Source of the DNA: Lysobacterales bacterium | GTDB taxonomy: Bacteria; Pseudomonadota; Gammaproteobacteria; Xanthomonadales; Xanthomonadaceae | Assembly: GCA_016718605.1 (NCBI GenBank) | Contig: JADKCY010000002.1 | Coordinates: forward strand, 496,001-560,000 | Length of the DNA stretch: 64,000 nucleotides | Direction: 5' to 3' | Part shown: piece by piece, positions 45,322-54,162 of the stretch | How positions within the stretch are numbered: the stretch's first letter is position 1 | How the letters are laid out: every line of letters begins with the position of its first letter | Notes under the pieces: model-generated | The model's input: the letters and a program-made list of their open reading frames with translations, nothing else | Database searches by the model: none | Told to the model about the DNA's origin: nothing | Translations under genes and position numbers: made by a program

Positions 45322-47124
45322 ATGATCTGGCGTCTGGCACCACAGGGGAAGCGGGGAGTGGAATTGCAGGCGTTTCTGACATTGGGCGTGATGGTGGTTG
45401 CGGCCGCATTGTGGATCAGCGAGCGCCTGCCCATGGATGTGGTTGCCATGCTGGTCCTGGCATCACTTCTGATCCTCGGCTTGGTCACACCGACCGAAGC
45501 ACTCAGTGGTTTCAGCAGTGAGGCCACGATCACGGTCGCGGCGATGTTCGTGCTGAGCTCTGCACTGGCACGATCCGGCGCATTGCGCGCAATGGGAGAT
45601 CAGCTATCCCGCATTCGCCAAACGTGGTTGTTTACCCTGACCGTGATGATCTGCCTGGGGGCAATGTCCGCATTCATCAACAATACGGCTGCGCTGGCGG
45701 TATTTCTGCCTGTCGTTCTAGCGGTCGCTGCACGCAACCATTTTTCGGCGTCAAAGATCCTGATCCCCATGTCCTACGCCGCGCAGATGGGAGGCGTTTG
45801 CACGCTGATCGGCACATCGACCAATTTGCTGGTGAATTCGATTGCCCAAGAACACGGACTGCCTGGGTTCGGTTTGTTCGAATTTGCGCCGCTGGGTTTG
45901 ATCACGATGGCAGCGGGATTGCTGTATGTCGGCCTGCTAGGGCCATTGTGGCTGCCCGACAGGCGAGCGACCGAACTCACGGAAGCTTATGGCCTGAACA
46001 AGTACATCGCCGAGCTTCGTGTCATGCCTGGATCACCGCTGATCGGACAATCGGTGACAGAGGCAAAACTCGCAGATCGCTATGGCGTTTTCATCCTTGA
46101 ACTGCTTCGCGGCGACACCAAAATCTGGTCTCCCAGAGCCCAGAGTCTGCAGATTGGCGACATCCTTCTGGCACGCGGTGACTGGGATCAGCTGAGTATG
46201 CTCAAGGACCGCGCCCGCCTGCAGCTTGAGCCGGAGTTCCAGCTCAAGGACAGTCGCTTTCGTGGCCAGCCTCTGAGACTGGTGGAGGCCATGATTACAC
46301 CCGGTTCGCGTTTGACTGGGCAGAACCTGGCCGCAGTCGAATTCGAAACCCGGCACACAATGACGGTCATGGCCATCCATCGTCGCGGTGAAGTTCTCCG
46401 TGACAAGTTGCGCGATGTGACGTTGAACGTCGGCGACTTGTTGCTGCTCCTGAGCCCGGAGCGTGAGCTCGCTGCACTGCGCAACAATCAGAACCTTGTC
46501 GTCCTGAATGAACGCGAGAACGGCAAAGTCTCGGTCCGCATCGCTATCTCCGCACTTTCAGTCATGGCCGGCGTTGTCGGCATCGCATCCGCGGGTTGGC
46601 TGCCCATCGTGGCGGCCGCGATTCTCGGCTGCATTGCATTGGTGCTGCTCGGCGTTCTCAAGCCTGAAGAGGTCTACGACAGCATTGATTGGCACGTGAT
46701 CATGCTGCTTGCAGGCGTGTTGCCCCTAGGCGTAGCAATGCAAAACTCGGGCGCAGCCAGCATGATCGCCGAACAAACTCTGGCGATCTTTGGCCACATG
46801 GGACCACTGGCCATGTTGGCAGTGATTTACCTGCTTACAGCAATTTTGACCGAGTTCATGAGCAACAACGGTGCGGCGGTACTGATGAGCCCCTTGGCCA
46901 TCGCCACCGCGCAGGCAATGGACAGCAATCCGAGTGCTTTTCTTGTCGCTGTCATCTTCGCTGCGTCGACCAGCTTTGCCACGCCTGTGGGATACCAAAC
47001 CAACACAATGGTCTACAACGCGGGCGGTTATCGCTTTACCGACTTCATTCGATTTGGCACACCTTTGGTTTTGCTGTTCTGGGGTGTCGCGGTATGGTTT
47101 ATTCCAAGGTTCTGGCCGCTGTAG
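45322..47124 (+). CDS. SLC13/ArsB-type anion permease with two TrkA-C (RCK-C) domains
   Basis: A 600-residue membrane transporter of the divalent anion:sodium symporter group. Two halves of hydrophobic helices, carrying the SLC13-type motifs IGTSTNLLVNSIAQEHG and FMSNNGAAVLMSPLAIATAQ, flank a soluble middle part (about residues 205-395) with two RCK-C domains (GSPLIGQSVTEAKLADRYGV, GSRLTGQNLAAVEFETRHTM). The substrate (sulfate, dicarboxylate or other) cannot be read from the sequence. The ATG at 45322 has a poor ribosome site; GTG 45358 or TTG 45364 behind GGGGAG are alternatives. Confidence 0.88.
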   Translation: MIWRLAPQGKRGVELQAFLTLGVMVVAAALWISERLPMDVVAMLVLASLLILGLVTPTEALSGFSSEATITVAAMFVLSSALARSGALRAMGDQLSRIRQTWLFTLTVMICLGAMSAFINNTAALAVFLPVVLAVAARNHFSASKILIPMSYAAQMGGVCTLIGTSTNLLVNSIAQEHGLPGFGLFEFAPLGLITMAAGLLYVGLLGPLWLPDRRATELTEAYGLNKYIAELRVMPGSPLIGQSVTEAKLADRYGVFILELLRGDTKIWSPRAQSLQIGDILLARGDWDQLSMLKDRARLQLEPEFQLKDSRFRGQPLRLVEAMITPGSRLTGQNLAAVEFETRHTMTVMAIHRRGEVLRDKLRDVTLNVGDLLLLLSPERELAALRNNQNLVVLNERENGKVSVRIAISALSVMAGVVGIASAGWLPIVAAAILGCIALVLLGVLKPEEVYDSIDWHVIMLLAGVLPLGVAMQNSGAASMIAEQTLAIFGHMGPLAMLAVIYLLTAILTEFMSNNGAAVLMSPLAIATAQAMDSNPSAFLVAVIFAASTSFATPVGYQTNTMVYNAGGYRFTDFIRFGTPLVLLFWGVAVWFIPRFWPL

Positions 47125-47295
47125 CAAGGTTTCGTGGTGTGTGTAGAAGCACATGCATCGGACTCGCGGGTGCGAAATGTGCCGCGTTCGCTCGGTCTGG
47201 CAGGGCAGTTCAGAGCCAATTCAATTGCAAGCGATAGCATCGCTCACTCTTGCTGACCTGCAGCGAGAACCCATTTACCCTCCAAGGAGACAAAC

Positions 47296-48042
47296 ATGCG
47301 TTTTGCCATTGCAACCCTGCTGAGCCTTGCGGCCATCTCACCCACCGCTGTCGCAGCCCCCTGGACTGGCCAAGGCGAGCTTGGTCTGGCCGCCGCGCGC
47401 GGCAACGCACGCTCGGAAAATCTCAACGCCAAGCTCGACTTTCTCAACGAGGATGATCAGTGGAAGCACGCATTCAACGTGTCCGTGCTTCGCGCCAAAG
47501 GCGAGGTCACTGGGGATTTTGACGGCGACGGTGCCACTGAAGAAAGCTACGAATTGAACGCCAATCGCTACACCCTCGGCGCATCAAGCGCGATGAAGAT
47601 GAATGAGCGCAGCTCCTGGATTGCGGCGCTGCGTCATGAGAAGGATGATTTCGCTTCCTACGAGACCCAATCCACTTTTTCGATTGGCTACGGGTACACC
47701 GTGTTCAACACGGATGAAACAGCGCTGACGCTGGAACTTGGCCCTGGCTTCCGCCGTGCCAAGGTCGCGGCCACGGGTGAGACCGAAAGCAGCATGATTG
47801 CTCGCGGTTTGGTGGACTATCGGCTCAGCTTGACGGCGAATACCGACTTGACCAACGCGCTACTGATTGAATCTGGATCAGACAACACCTTTGCACAGAA
47901 CACCTTCGGTGTGGCCGTGGCCATGAACGACAAACTGGCGCTGAAATTCGGACTGGAAGCACGCTACAACAGCGAGTCCACGCCGGGCACCAAGAGCACG
48001 GACACGCTGACAACGATGAACTTGGTCTACAGCTTCAAGTGA
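47296..48042 (+). CDS. DUF481 family outer-membrane beta-barrel protein
   Basis: A 248-residue protein (YdiY-like) with a signal peptide (FAIATLLSLAAISPTAVAAP), alternating strands such as WTGQGELGLAAARGNARSEN, and a C-terminal aromatic-x-aromatic end (LVYSFK) typical of barrels. A DFDGDGATEE segment at about residues 72-82 looks like an extracellular calcium-binding loop. CAAGGAGACAAAC precedes the ATG. The role of this family is poorly known; salt- and acid-induced expression has been described for the E. coli member. Confidence 0.87.
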   Translation: MRFAIATLLSLAAISPTAVAAPWTGQGELGLAAARGNARSENLNAKLDFLNEDDQWKHAFNVSVLRAKGEVTGDFDGDGATEESYELNANRYTLGASSAMKMNERSSWIAALRHEKDDFASYETQSTFSIGYGYTVFNTDETALTLELGPGFRRAKVAATGETESSMIARGLVDYRLSLTANTDLTNALLIESGSDNTFAQNTFGVAVAMNDKLALKFGLEARYNSESTPGTKSTDTLTTMNLVYSFK

Positions 48043-48049
48043 CCTGACC

Positions 48050-48082
48050 GAATCCGATCAGTCTTGTCGACTGGTCGGATTC
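48050..48082. terminator. Hairpin between convergent DUF481 and hemC genes
   Basis: GAATCCGATCAGTC and GACTGGTCGGATTC pair over 14 bp with one G-T pair and a 5-base loop, just after the DUF481 stop. There is no T run, so it is only a probable terminator. Confidence 0.55.
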
Positions 48083-48114
48083 GCACCAGCATCTGGCCGA
48101 AAAACACGGGCGCT

Positions 48115-49035
48115 TCAGGTTTGCGCCAGTAAATCGGCAGCGCCCATTGCTAAAAGCTGCCGCGCAACGTTCGCGCCGAGAGGCTCGGCGTCACTCAATG
48201 AGGCACTGGCTTCAGCAGCAATCGAGTCGCCGGTCAACGCATTGCCCACCCAGCCGCGCAGGCGAAGCATTCCTTCCCGATACTCACAGTGACCCGCCAC
48301 GGGCACTTGGCAACTGCCTTCCAATGCACGGTTCATACTGCGTTCGGCCTCGACGCAAGCGCGCGTCAGTGCGTGGTCCAAAGCGCCAAGCAACTGTAGA
48401 AGCTCCAGGTCGTCAGAACGGACCTCCACGGCAATTGCCCCCTGCGCCACAGCAGGCAGCCAATGGTCGGCCGCAAGTCGCTGGCGAATCCGCGCGGAAA
48501 AGCCCAAACGCTGCAATCCTGCACAAGCCAACACAATGGCGTCGTACTCTCCGGCATCCAGTTTGGCGAGCCGTGTATTGACGTTGCCACGCAGGTCACG
48601 CACCACGAGGTCAGGACGCAAACTGCGCAATCGGGCTCGTCGACGCAATGACGATGTCCCGACGACGCCGCCGACGGGCAGCGCGTGCAGATCCTCGTAG
48701 TGATTGGACACCCACGCATCCAAAGGATCCGCGCGCTCCAGCACAGCGGCAATCGCGAACGGACCCTCCAGTTGCATCGGCACGTCTTTGAACGAGTGCA
48801 CCGCCATGTCCGCCTCACCACGCAACATGGCCTCCTCCAGTTCCTTGAGGAACAGACCCTTGCCGCCCACCGCGGACAACGATCGATCCAATATCTCATC
48901 GCCACGCGTCGACATCGGTAGCAATTCAATCTGCAATTGCGGATACAAGGCACGCAGACGAGCCGCTACATGTTCGGTTTGCCACAGCGCCAGCGCGCTC
49001 TTGCGCGTGGCGATTCGCAGGACAGTCATAGCCAT
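48115..49035 (-). CDS. hemC: Porphobilinogen deaminase (hydroxymethylbilane synthase)
   Basis: Heme pathway enzyme joining four porphobilinogen units, 306 residues. The start LRIATRKSALALWQTEHVAA, RLAKLDAGEYDAIVLACAGL and the dipyrromethane-carrying Cys in ALEGSCQVPVAGHCEY are all present. The start overlaps the end of algR by 10 bases. In Pseudomonas hemC also follows algR but is followed by hemD; here the next gene is a convergent DUF481 gene, so hemD must be elsewhere. Confidence 0.97.
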   Translation of the reverse strand: MAMTVLRIATRKSALALWQTEHVAARLRALYPQLQIELLPMSTRGDEILDRSLSAVGGKGLFLKELEEAMLRGEADMAVHSFKDVPMQLEGPFAIAAVLERADPLDAWVSNHYEDLHALPVGGVVGTSSLRRRARLRSLRPDLVVRDLRGNVNTRLAKLDAGEYDAIVLACAGLQRLGFSARIRQRLAADHWLPAVAQGAIAVEVRSDDLELLQLLGALDHALTRACVEAERSMNRALEGSCQVPVAGHCEYREGMLRLRGWVGNALTGDSIAAEASASLSDAEPLGANVARQLLAMGAADLLAQT

Positions 49036-49760
49036 CGCAATTCTTTTCTCAACGTGGGGAGGCAGCGACGGCTGACCTCCAATAGTTCGACACGATCTCG
49101 CAGTACCGCCACGACTTGCGCATCAGACTGCCGGCGCAACTCCTTCAGCCGATCACGCGCAACCAGACAATTGCGATGTATGCGGATGAATCGGTCCGGG
49201 AACTCCTGCTCCAAAGTCTTCAAGGAGTCTTCAATCAGGTCCTCACCACTGGCATGGTGGACGACGACGTACTTTTCTTCGGCCTGCAAGAAAGCCACAT
49301 CATTGACATCAATCAGACGCAACGTTCCTCGGATGCGTGCACAAAGATGGGTGCGAGCACGTTGGCCGGTAACCGCCTTCTCCGCTTCAATCCAATCCGC
49401 ACCGGATCTTCTGCGCACGCGCTGCAACGCATCCAGCAAGCGTTCACGCCGAATGGGCTTGACCAGATAGTCCACCGCACGAGCTTCGAATGCAGCCAAT
49501 GCGTGGTCATCATAGGCAGTGCAGAAAATCACCCCCGGCGCGTGCACGCCGGTGGCCAGATGCCGCGCCGCTTCCAGACCATCCATCACAGGCATCGAAA
49601 TATCCAGCATCACCACATCCGGATGCAGTTGATCAGACAACTCGCAAGCGGCACGGCCATCCGCGGCCTCGCCAATGATCCGAACATCCGGCAGATCAGA
49701 CAGTAGATCTCGTAACCGTTGCCGCGCCAGCGGCTCGTCATCGACGATCAGGATTTTCAT
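49026..49760 (-). CDS. algR: LytTR response regulator, AlgR type
   Basis: A 244-residue regulator. The receiver (residues 1-120) has ILIVDDEPLARQRLRDLL and the phosphorylation Asp53 in VVMLDISMPVMDG. The C-terminal LytTR DNA-binding domain (about 140-240) has VAFLQAEEKYVVVHHASG and FPDRFIRIHRNCLVARDRL. The ATG overlaps the stop of the AlgZ-type kinase. AlgR controls type IV pilus genes in pseudomonads and xanthomonads; its target here is inferred only. Confidence 0.93.
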   Translation of the reverse strand: MKILIVDDEPLARQRLRDLLSDLPDVRIIGEAADGRAACELSDQLHPDVVMLDISMPVMDGLEAARHLATGVHAPGVIFCTAYDDHALAAFEARAVDYLVKPIRRERLLDALQRVRRRSGADWIEAEKAVTGQRARTHLCARIRGTLRLIDVNDVAFLQAEEKYVVVHHASGEDLIEDSLKTLEQEFPDRFIRIHRNCLVARDRLKELRRQSDAQVVAVLRDRVELLEVSRRCLPTLRKELRWL

Positions 49761-50833
49761 CAGCTTCCCCCGGCGCGCGAATCTGGCATCCACAAGGTCA
49801 CGGAATAGTATCCGGCCGCGGGCGCTACGGCCATCCAAGCCTGCGGTCCAAAGTAGTGTTGCAATCGTAAGGAGACACTCTCCAGAGCATGCCCGTTGCC
49901 CGAAGTTGCAGGCATCCGAGGCGGACATGGGTTGTCAATTTTGACTTCAACGCCCGCGTCGACATTGCGCACCTGAATGACCACCGACCCACCGTCCGGC
50001 AAGCGAGCGATGCCATGCAGCACGGCATTCTCAACCAGCGGCTGCAAAAGCAATTTAGGGATCGCACGATCCAGAGCGGTTTCCGCTGTAATCCGCCATT
50101 CCGTCCGCAATCGATCACCCAAGCGCAACTGCTCAATCGCCAGATAGCGCCGGATCAAGTCAAACTCCTCGCCCAAGGTCCATGCACCCTGGCCCGCGCC
50201 GAGGGCCGCCCGGAAGACGTCTGCAAGGTCTTCAATCGCGCGCTCAGCCGTCAGGGGATCACGGCGAACCAAACTGGCGATGCTGTTCATGCTGTTGAAG
50301 AGAAAATGCGGCCGGATTCGCGCCTGCAACGCCTTGACTTCTGCCTGCGCATGCGCGCTGACCTGCGCCTTCCATTGCTGCTGAATATAGAAATAGCGCA
50401 ACAGGGCCGCAGTAAGCAAACCCGCCATCGCCGCGCAGGAAAATGCGAACCGCAATGCGTGCTCCGGTGGCACAGTCATCTGCAATCCCATCATTTTGTC
50501 CAGACGGTGCACCGCAGCGGCGCCAAGCAGACTGGTGACAACTGGGACAGACCACGCCAAAGGGGCGCTCAGATGCAATGGCCACCGCACAATCCAGCGT
50601 CTTGCCTGACACAACAACACACAAGATAACAATGCCAACCATTGCGCAAACAGGCTCGCGGTGAACACGTCGCGCGCCTGCGTGTTCCCGGAGGAATCTG
50701 GCATCAACACCGCCGCCAACACAATGATCTCAACTGCCACCATGACCACAAAAAACGTGTCCATTCGACAAAAATCAGGCAACCAACCCACCTGCGAAGC
50801 ATCGCGAGAAAGGTCGCTGCGCTCGACACTCAC
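49760..50833 (-). CDS. algZ: Membrane sensor histidine kinase, AlgZ/FimS (LytS) type
   Basis: A 357-residue kinase with four membrane helices (residues about 25-145) and a short coiled coil (QQQWKAQVSAHAQAEVKALQ). The His_kinase domain has the motif RIRPHFLFNSMNSIASLVRR, followed by an HATPase domain with LLLQPLVENAVLHGIARLPD. The GTG start overlaps the stop of the esterase gene by 3 bases, and the stop overlaps the algR start. Being next to algR and hemC is the arrangement known for AlgZ/FimS. Confidence 0.92.
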   Translation of the reverse strand: MSVERSDLSRDASQVGWLPDFCRMDTFFVVMVAVEIIVLAAVLMPDSSGNTQARDVFTASLFAQWLALLSCVLLCQARRWIVRWPLHLSAPLAWSVPVVTSLLGAAAVHRLDKMMGLQMTVPPEHALRFAFSCAAMAGLLTAALLRYFYIQQQWKAQVSAHAQAEVKALQARIRPHFLFNSMNSIASLVRRDPLTAERAIEDLADVFRAALGAGQGAWTLGEEFDLIRRYLAIEQLRLGDRLRTEWRITAETALDRAIPKLLLQPLVENAVLHGIARLPDGGSVVIQVRNVDAGVEVKIDNPCPPRMPATSGNGHALESVSLRLQHYFGPQAWMAVAPAAGYYSVTLWMPDSRAGGS

Positions 50834-51513
50834 GCGGACTCCAGTGGCAGCACGTGTTCAAACCAGTCAGCGATATCCTGGATCTCGTCGTCACACAGCG
50901 CATGTGCCATGGCATAGCTCCGCCAAGTCACACCGAAGCCCCAGCGTTCCAACAAGCCAACAGCGGTCAAGCCCAACGGGTGCGGTACCACTGGATCGAA
51001 CGTGCCGTGTCCGACAAAGATGGGTAGACCTTGCTGGACTGCGGCAATCGACGAGTCGAGGCGATGCGCGATCGGCACATAGGTAGACAGCGCCATGATG
51101 CCGGCAAGCCGGTGACGACAGGTGAGCCCTGCGGCCAACGCAATCGCCCCGCCTTGGGAAAATCCAGCAAGCACAATGCGTTCCGCCGGGACTCCACGGA
51201 ACGCCTCACGGGCAACGAGCTGATGCACATACTCGATCGACGCACTGATGCCTTTCTCGTCCTGCAATTGCAGCAATTCTGTACCGAGAATGTCGTACCA
51301 CGCACGCATGCGAAAACCCGCATTCAAAGTCACTGGGCGGATGGGCGCATGCGGAAACACGAACCGCAGCGCGGGCCAATACGGCCGCTGCAGTTCCGGC
51401 ACCAGGGGTTCGAAATCATGCCCATCGGCACCTAGCCCATGCAGCCAGATAATGCTGGCCACGGGCACCGCCCCAGTCGCAATTTCCACACCATCAAACA
51501 TCGGATCTCGCAC
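50830..51513 (-). CDS. Carboxylesterase / acyl-protein thioesterase-like hydrolase
   Basis: A 227-residue cytoplasmic alpha/beta-hydrolase of the phospholipase/carboxylesterase family. IIWLHGLGADGHDFEPLVPE holds the oxyanion region, GFSQGGAIALAAGL the nucleophile Ser, GHGTFDPVVPHPLG the Asp and AMAHALCDDE the His. It starts at a GTG with AGGAAGG just upstream; an ATG four codons on is possible. It is the first gene of an overlapping operon with algZ, algR and hemC. The substrate is unknown. Confidence 0.93.
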   Translation of the reverse strand: MRDPMFDGVEIATGAVPVASIIWLHGLGADGHDFEPLVPELQRPYWPALRFVFPHAPIRPVTLNAGFRMRAWYDILGTELLQLQDEKGISASIEYVHQLVAREAFRGVPAERIVLAGFSQGGAIALAAGLTCRHRLAGIMALSTYVPIAHRLDSSIAAVQQGLPIFVGHGTFDPVVPHPLGLTAVGLLERWGFGVTWRSYAMAHALCDDEIQDIADWFEHVLPLESA

Positions 51514-51857
51514 AACGCCTTCCTGATTGCCCGGAGTGCCTACTCGACGTATCGAGCGGTGGTCTCAGTGTATGCCAAGCTAAGTGCCTACTGGGCAATC
51601 GCCAGACGGTCAACACATGCTGCTGATCTTGCCTGTCAGATCACACTGCAAGCCGCAGCATGTGCGCGATGCTTGCGCGACTGGCAGGGTCTAACATGAG
51701 CTCTCCGTGGGTGTGCCGCTCGGATGCCGCGCTTGCCGTGCAATCGAGTAAGTGATTGATTCAATCAGAGAGATAGCCCGGACAAGTGCCGTACTCGCGA
51801 CATTGAAAATGTGCAGCAAGGCACTTTCTCAGCAGCCTGTTATGGAGAAAACAACAC
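51514..51857. other. Intergenic stretch holding a dispersed repeat
   Basis: About 340 bp between two divergent genes. The first 230 bp show nothing I can name. The last 95 bp hold one copy of a repeat found again upstream of trpS (listed separately). Confidence 0.4.
51748..51842 (+). repeat. Dispersed leader repeat, copy A
   Basis: Runs from GTAAGTGATTGATTC to TTTCTCAGCAGCCTGTTA and ends 15 bp before the start codon of the CxxCH gene. It is about 75-80 percent identical by eye to the element at 58884-58975, which has the same orientation relative to its gene. It contains the palindrome TGATTG-ATT-CAATCA (51753-51767), which is not kept in copy B. Confidence 0.75.
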
Positions 51858-52451
51858 ATGCATTGCGACAACCCGCACCGGACGGTCATCGCAGCGACCC
51901 TGCTGCTGCTCGCCGGCGTCGTTCACGCCTGGCCAGCGGAATCGACGCACGCATCGAAACGCATGGCCGGTACTCCAGTGGCGACCAATTGCGAAGACCT
52001 CAGCGGCGAGCCGATCCGCTACGGACTCGAATACAACATTGAGGGCAGCGGATTGCCCTCGACTATCATTGACATCCAAGACATCCTGCTGAGTGGCGGT
52101 TGCATCAACTGCCACCAGGGCAGTGCACCCGTGGGCGGCCTGGATCTGAGTAATGGCGGCATCAGCGGCTCGCAACTCATTTACATGCCAAGCAACAGCG
52201 ACCCCGATCTCATCCGTGTGATGCCGGGCGATCCGGCGGCAAGCCTTCTCTACGCGCAGCTCAATTGCACGCCACTCGCTGGCTACTTCACCATGCCCTA
52301 CAACGGCGGCGCACAGCCCCCCGTGCGGCTCCCGATAGCGCAGCGCGCCGCGGTCTACGACTGGATTGCACAGGGTGCCCGCGGCTTCAACGAGGACGGC
52401 CAGCCCTACAGCTTGATCATTTTTCGCAGCAACCTCGAATCCACGCGCTGA
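51858..52451 (+). CDS. Secreted CxxCH (c-type heme motif) protein
   Basis: A 197-residue exported protein with a signal peptide (TVIAATLLLLAGVVHAW) and one heme c motif, SGGCINCHQG, followed by APVGGLDLSNGGISGSQLIY. The spacing CxxCH...GGLDLS and the later MPGDPAASLLYAQLN and MPYNGG, including possible Met ligands, fit the degenerate cytochrome c domains found with DUF1501/DUF1800 proteins. It faces that gene pair. A dispersed repeat sits directly upstream. The role is unknown; electron transfer or surface structure are guesses. Confidence 0.78.
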   Translation: MHCDNPHRTVIAATLLLLAGVVHAWPAESTHASKRMAGTPVATNCEDLSGEPIRYGLEYNIEGSGLPSTIIDIQDILLSGGCINCHQGSAPVGGLDLSNGGISGSQLIYMPSNSDPDLIRVMPGDPAASLLYAQLNCTPLAGYFTMPYNGGAQPPVRLPIAQRAAVYDWIAQGARGFNEDGQPYSLIIFRSNLESTR

Positions 52452-52464
52452 GCGCCTGACAGGA

Positions 52465-52500
52465 GATCGCACCGCGCGCTGAAGGCGCGGCGCGATTTCT
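52465..52500. terminator. Terminator between the CxxCH gene and DUF1501 gene
   Basis: GATCGC-A-CCGCGC pairs with GCGCGG-C-GCGAT (one mismatch) and is followed by TTTCT on the plus strand. It separates convergent genes. Confidence 0.65.
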
Positions 52501-52505
52501 CCAAC

Positions 52506-54152
52506 TCAAAGGAACGGCAAGGTTCTGGTGTTGTAAGCCATCACCGACTGATTGGCATGTGCACCCGCGAACGTATCGAGATTGGGGAAGATAATCGGCA
52601 GATCGGCATCCGCCACGCCCATCCAGCGCGCCAAGGTCGCTGCCACCTGATCAACCGCGATGCTGGGCAGAAATTCGCCACGATTGAAGCATTCACCCCA
52701 CTGGTCCGGGCCACCGGCGCCAAAACTCCGGTTGAGCAGTTGCAACGGATAGCGCCCATAGACCTGTGCCGCGGTCACCGGGCCCATCACCATTTGCACC
52801 GCGCCCCACGCGTGGTCAGTACCAGCGCCATTGGAATTGATCGTGCGCGAAAACTCGCTGTTGGTGAAGGTCATCACCTCATCTTTTACACCTGTGTATC
52901 CACTGACTTGATTCAACACGTTCAATGCATCGTTGAACCCTTTCATGGCCCGCGCCACCTGCTGAAGCAAGCCTTGATGCCCCGCCCATACACCGCTGCC
53001 ATTGGGGCGAGTCCCATTGATCTGCCCGCTGTGGGTGTCGTAGCCGCCCGTGCTCACGTAGAACACTTGCCTGTTGGCCTGGATATTGCCCCGTCCGAAG
53101 CGGCTCACGGCGATCATTCGCGCTACCTGACGCAGTTGCTGACCAATGCTGGTCGTGTCAGGGATTGCGCTCACGGCCGTATTAAATGCCGCATATACCG
53201 AGCCAGCCGCAGAAAGTGCCGCGATTTCGTTATTGATGCCGATCGACAATTGCATGGAGCGATCGAGCACGTCGCCGTAGGCATTGCTCATCGCTTGTGG
53301 GTAAGCGATGTCCAGCAAGCCCTGCAGGATTTCGCGGCGCTTTGAACCCGCCGTATCGCCAGAGTTGTAGTTGTTCAGCGTGGTTGCGGGGGTTGTCGAG
53401 CTGCTGGACATGCGAAACGGCGACAACACGGTGTCGTCGGGATACTCCCCAACCAGAAAACGGGTTTGTCCTGCAATGGAGATGCAGGGCGCCAGCCCGG
53501 ACCCAGGCGCCGTGCCCAACAGCGACCCAGCCATGCGCCCGCCCCAGCCCTGCGATACCGTGGCGCTCGCACCTCCGCCAATCTGCCACAGGCTGGTCTG
53601 ATCGTTGTGTGAGTAAAGTTGCGGCGGGCGACGGAAGCTGTTGAAGGTTGAGCGTCGCAAAGGTTCGACCAATGGCCCCACATTGGCGAGAAACGCCAAA
53701 CGCCCGCTGTTGAACAACGTCTGCAACTCGGGCACCGCAGGGTTCAGGCCGTACTGATTGCCGAGAATGCCCAATGCAGGCGGCAGAAATTGCGTACCAG
53801 GATCACTGCCACCAGGCTTGATCAACCCCAATGCCGAGGCATTGCCTTCGTGCAAGCCACCGCGCGAAGTGACATACCAGCCGTAGGGTGTGGGATTGAA
53901 GCCCGCGCGCGGGGATCGCCCTTCGACCGGAATGTTGGTGCTGTCATCACCGGGAATCAGCAGATTCCACGAGTCATTGCCGCCGGACAGGTAGATGCAT
54001 ACCAGTGCCTTGTAGCCCGTTGGTGCACCTTGTGCGAGTGCCGTCCCCATCAAGGACAGTTGCGGCACGAAACTGGATACCGCGCCAGAGGCTGTTAGCG
54101 CCGCGGCGCCACGCAGGAAATTACGGCGCTTCTGAAAATGGATTCGAGACAT
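52506..54152 (-). CDS. DUF1501 family Tat-exported protein
   Basis: A 548-residue protein of the DUF1501 family (alkaline-phosphatase/sulfatase-like fold). The N-terminus has a twin-arginine signal (QKRRNFLRGAAALTASGAVS). Features include YKALVCIYLSGGNDSWNLLI, VFYVSTGGYDTHSGQINGTR and MTFTNSEFSRTINSNGAGTD followed by HAWG. The RRNFLRG motif means folded export through the Tat system. It follows the DUF1800 gene by 10 bp, so the two are one transcript. The enzymatic activity of the family has not been settled. Confidence 0.92.
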   Translation of the reverse strand: MSRIHFQKRRNFLRGAAALTASGAVSSFVPQLSLMGTALAQGAPTGYKALVCIYLSGGNDSWNLLIPGDDSTNIPVEGRSPRAGFNPTPYGWYVTSRGGLHEGNASALGLIKPGGSDPGTQFLPPALGILGNQYGLNPAVPELQTLFNSGRLAFLANVGPLVEPLRRSTFNSFRRPPQLYSHNDQTSLWQIGGGASATVSQGWGGRMAGSLLGTAPGSGLAPCISIAGQTRFLVGEYPDDTVLSPFRMSSSSTTPATTLNNYNSGDTAGSKRREILQGLLDIAYPQAMSNAYGDVLDRSMQLSIGINNEIAALSAAGSVYAAFNTAVSAIPDTTSIGQQLRQVARMIAVSRFGRGNIQANRQVFYVSTGGYDTHSGQINGTRPNGSGVWAGHQGLLQQVARAMKGFNDALNVLNQVSGYTGVKDEVMTFTNSEFSRTINSNGAGTDHAWGAVQMVMGPVTAAQVYGRYPLQLLNRSFGAGGPDQWGECFNRGEFLPSIAVDQVAATLARWMGVADADLPIIFPNLDTFAGAHANQSVMAYNTRTLPFL

Positions 54153-54162
54153 GGGTCGCTCC

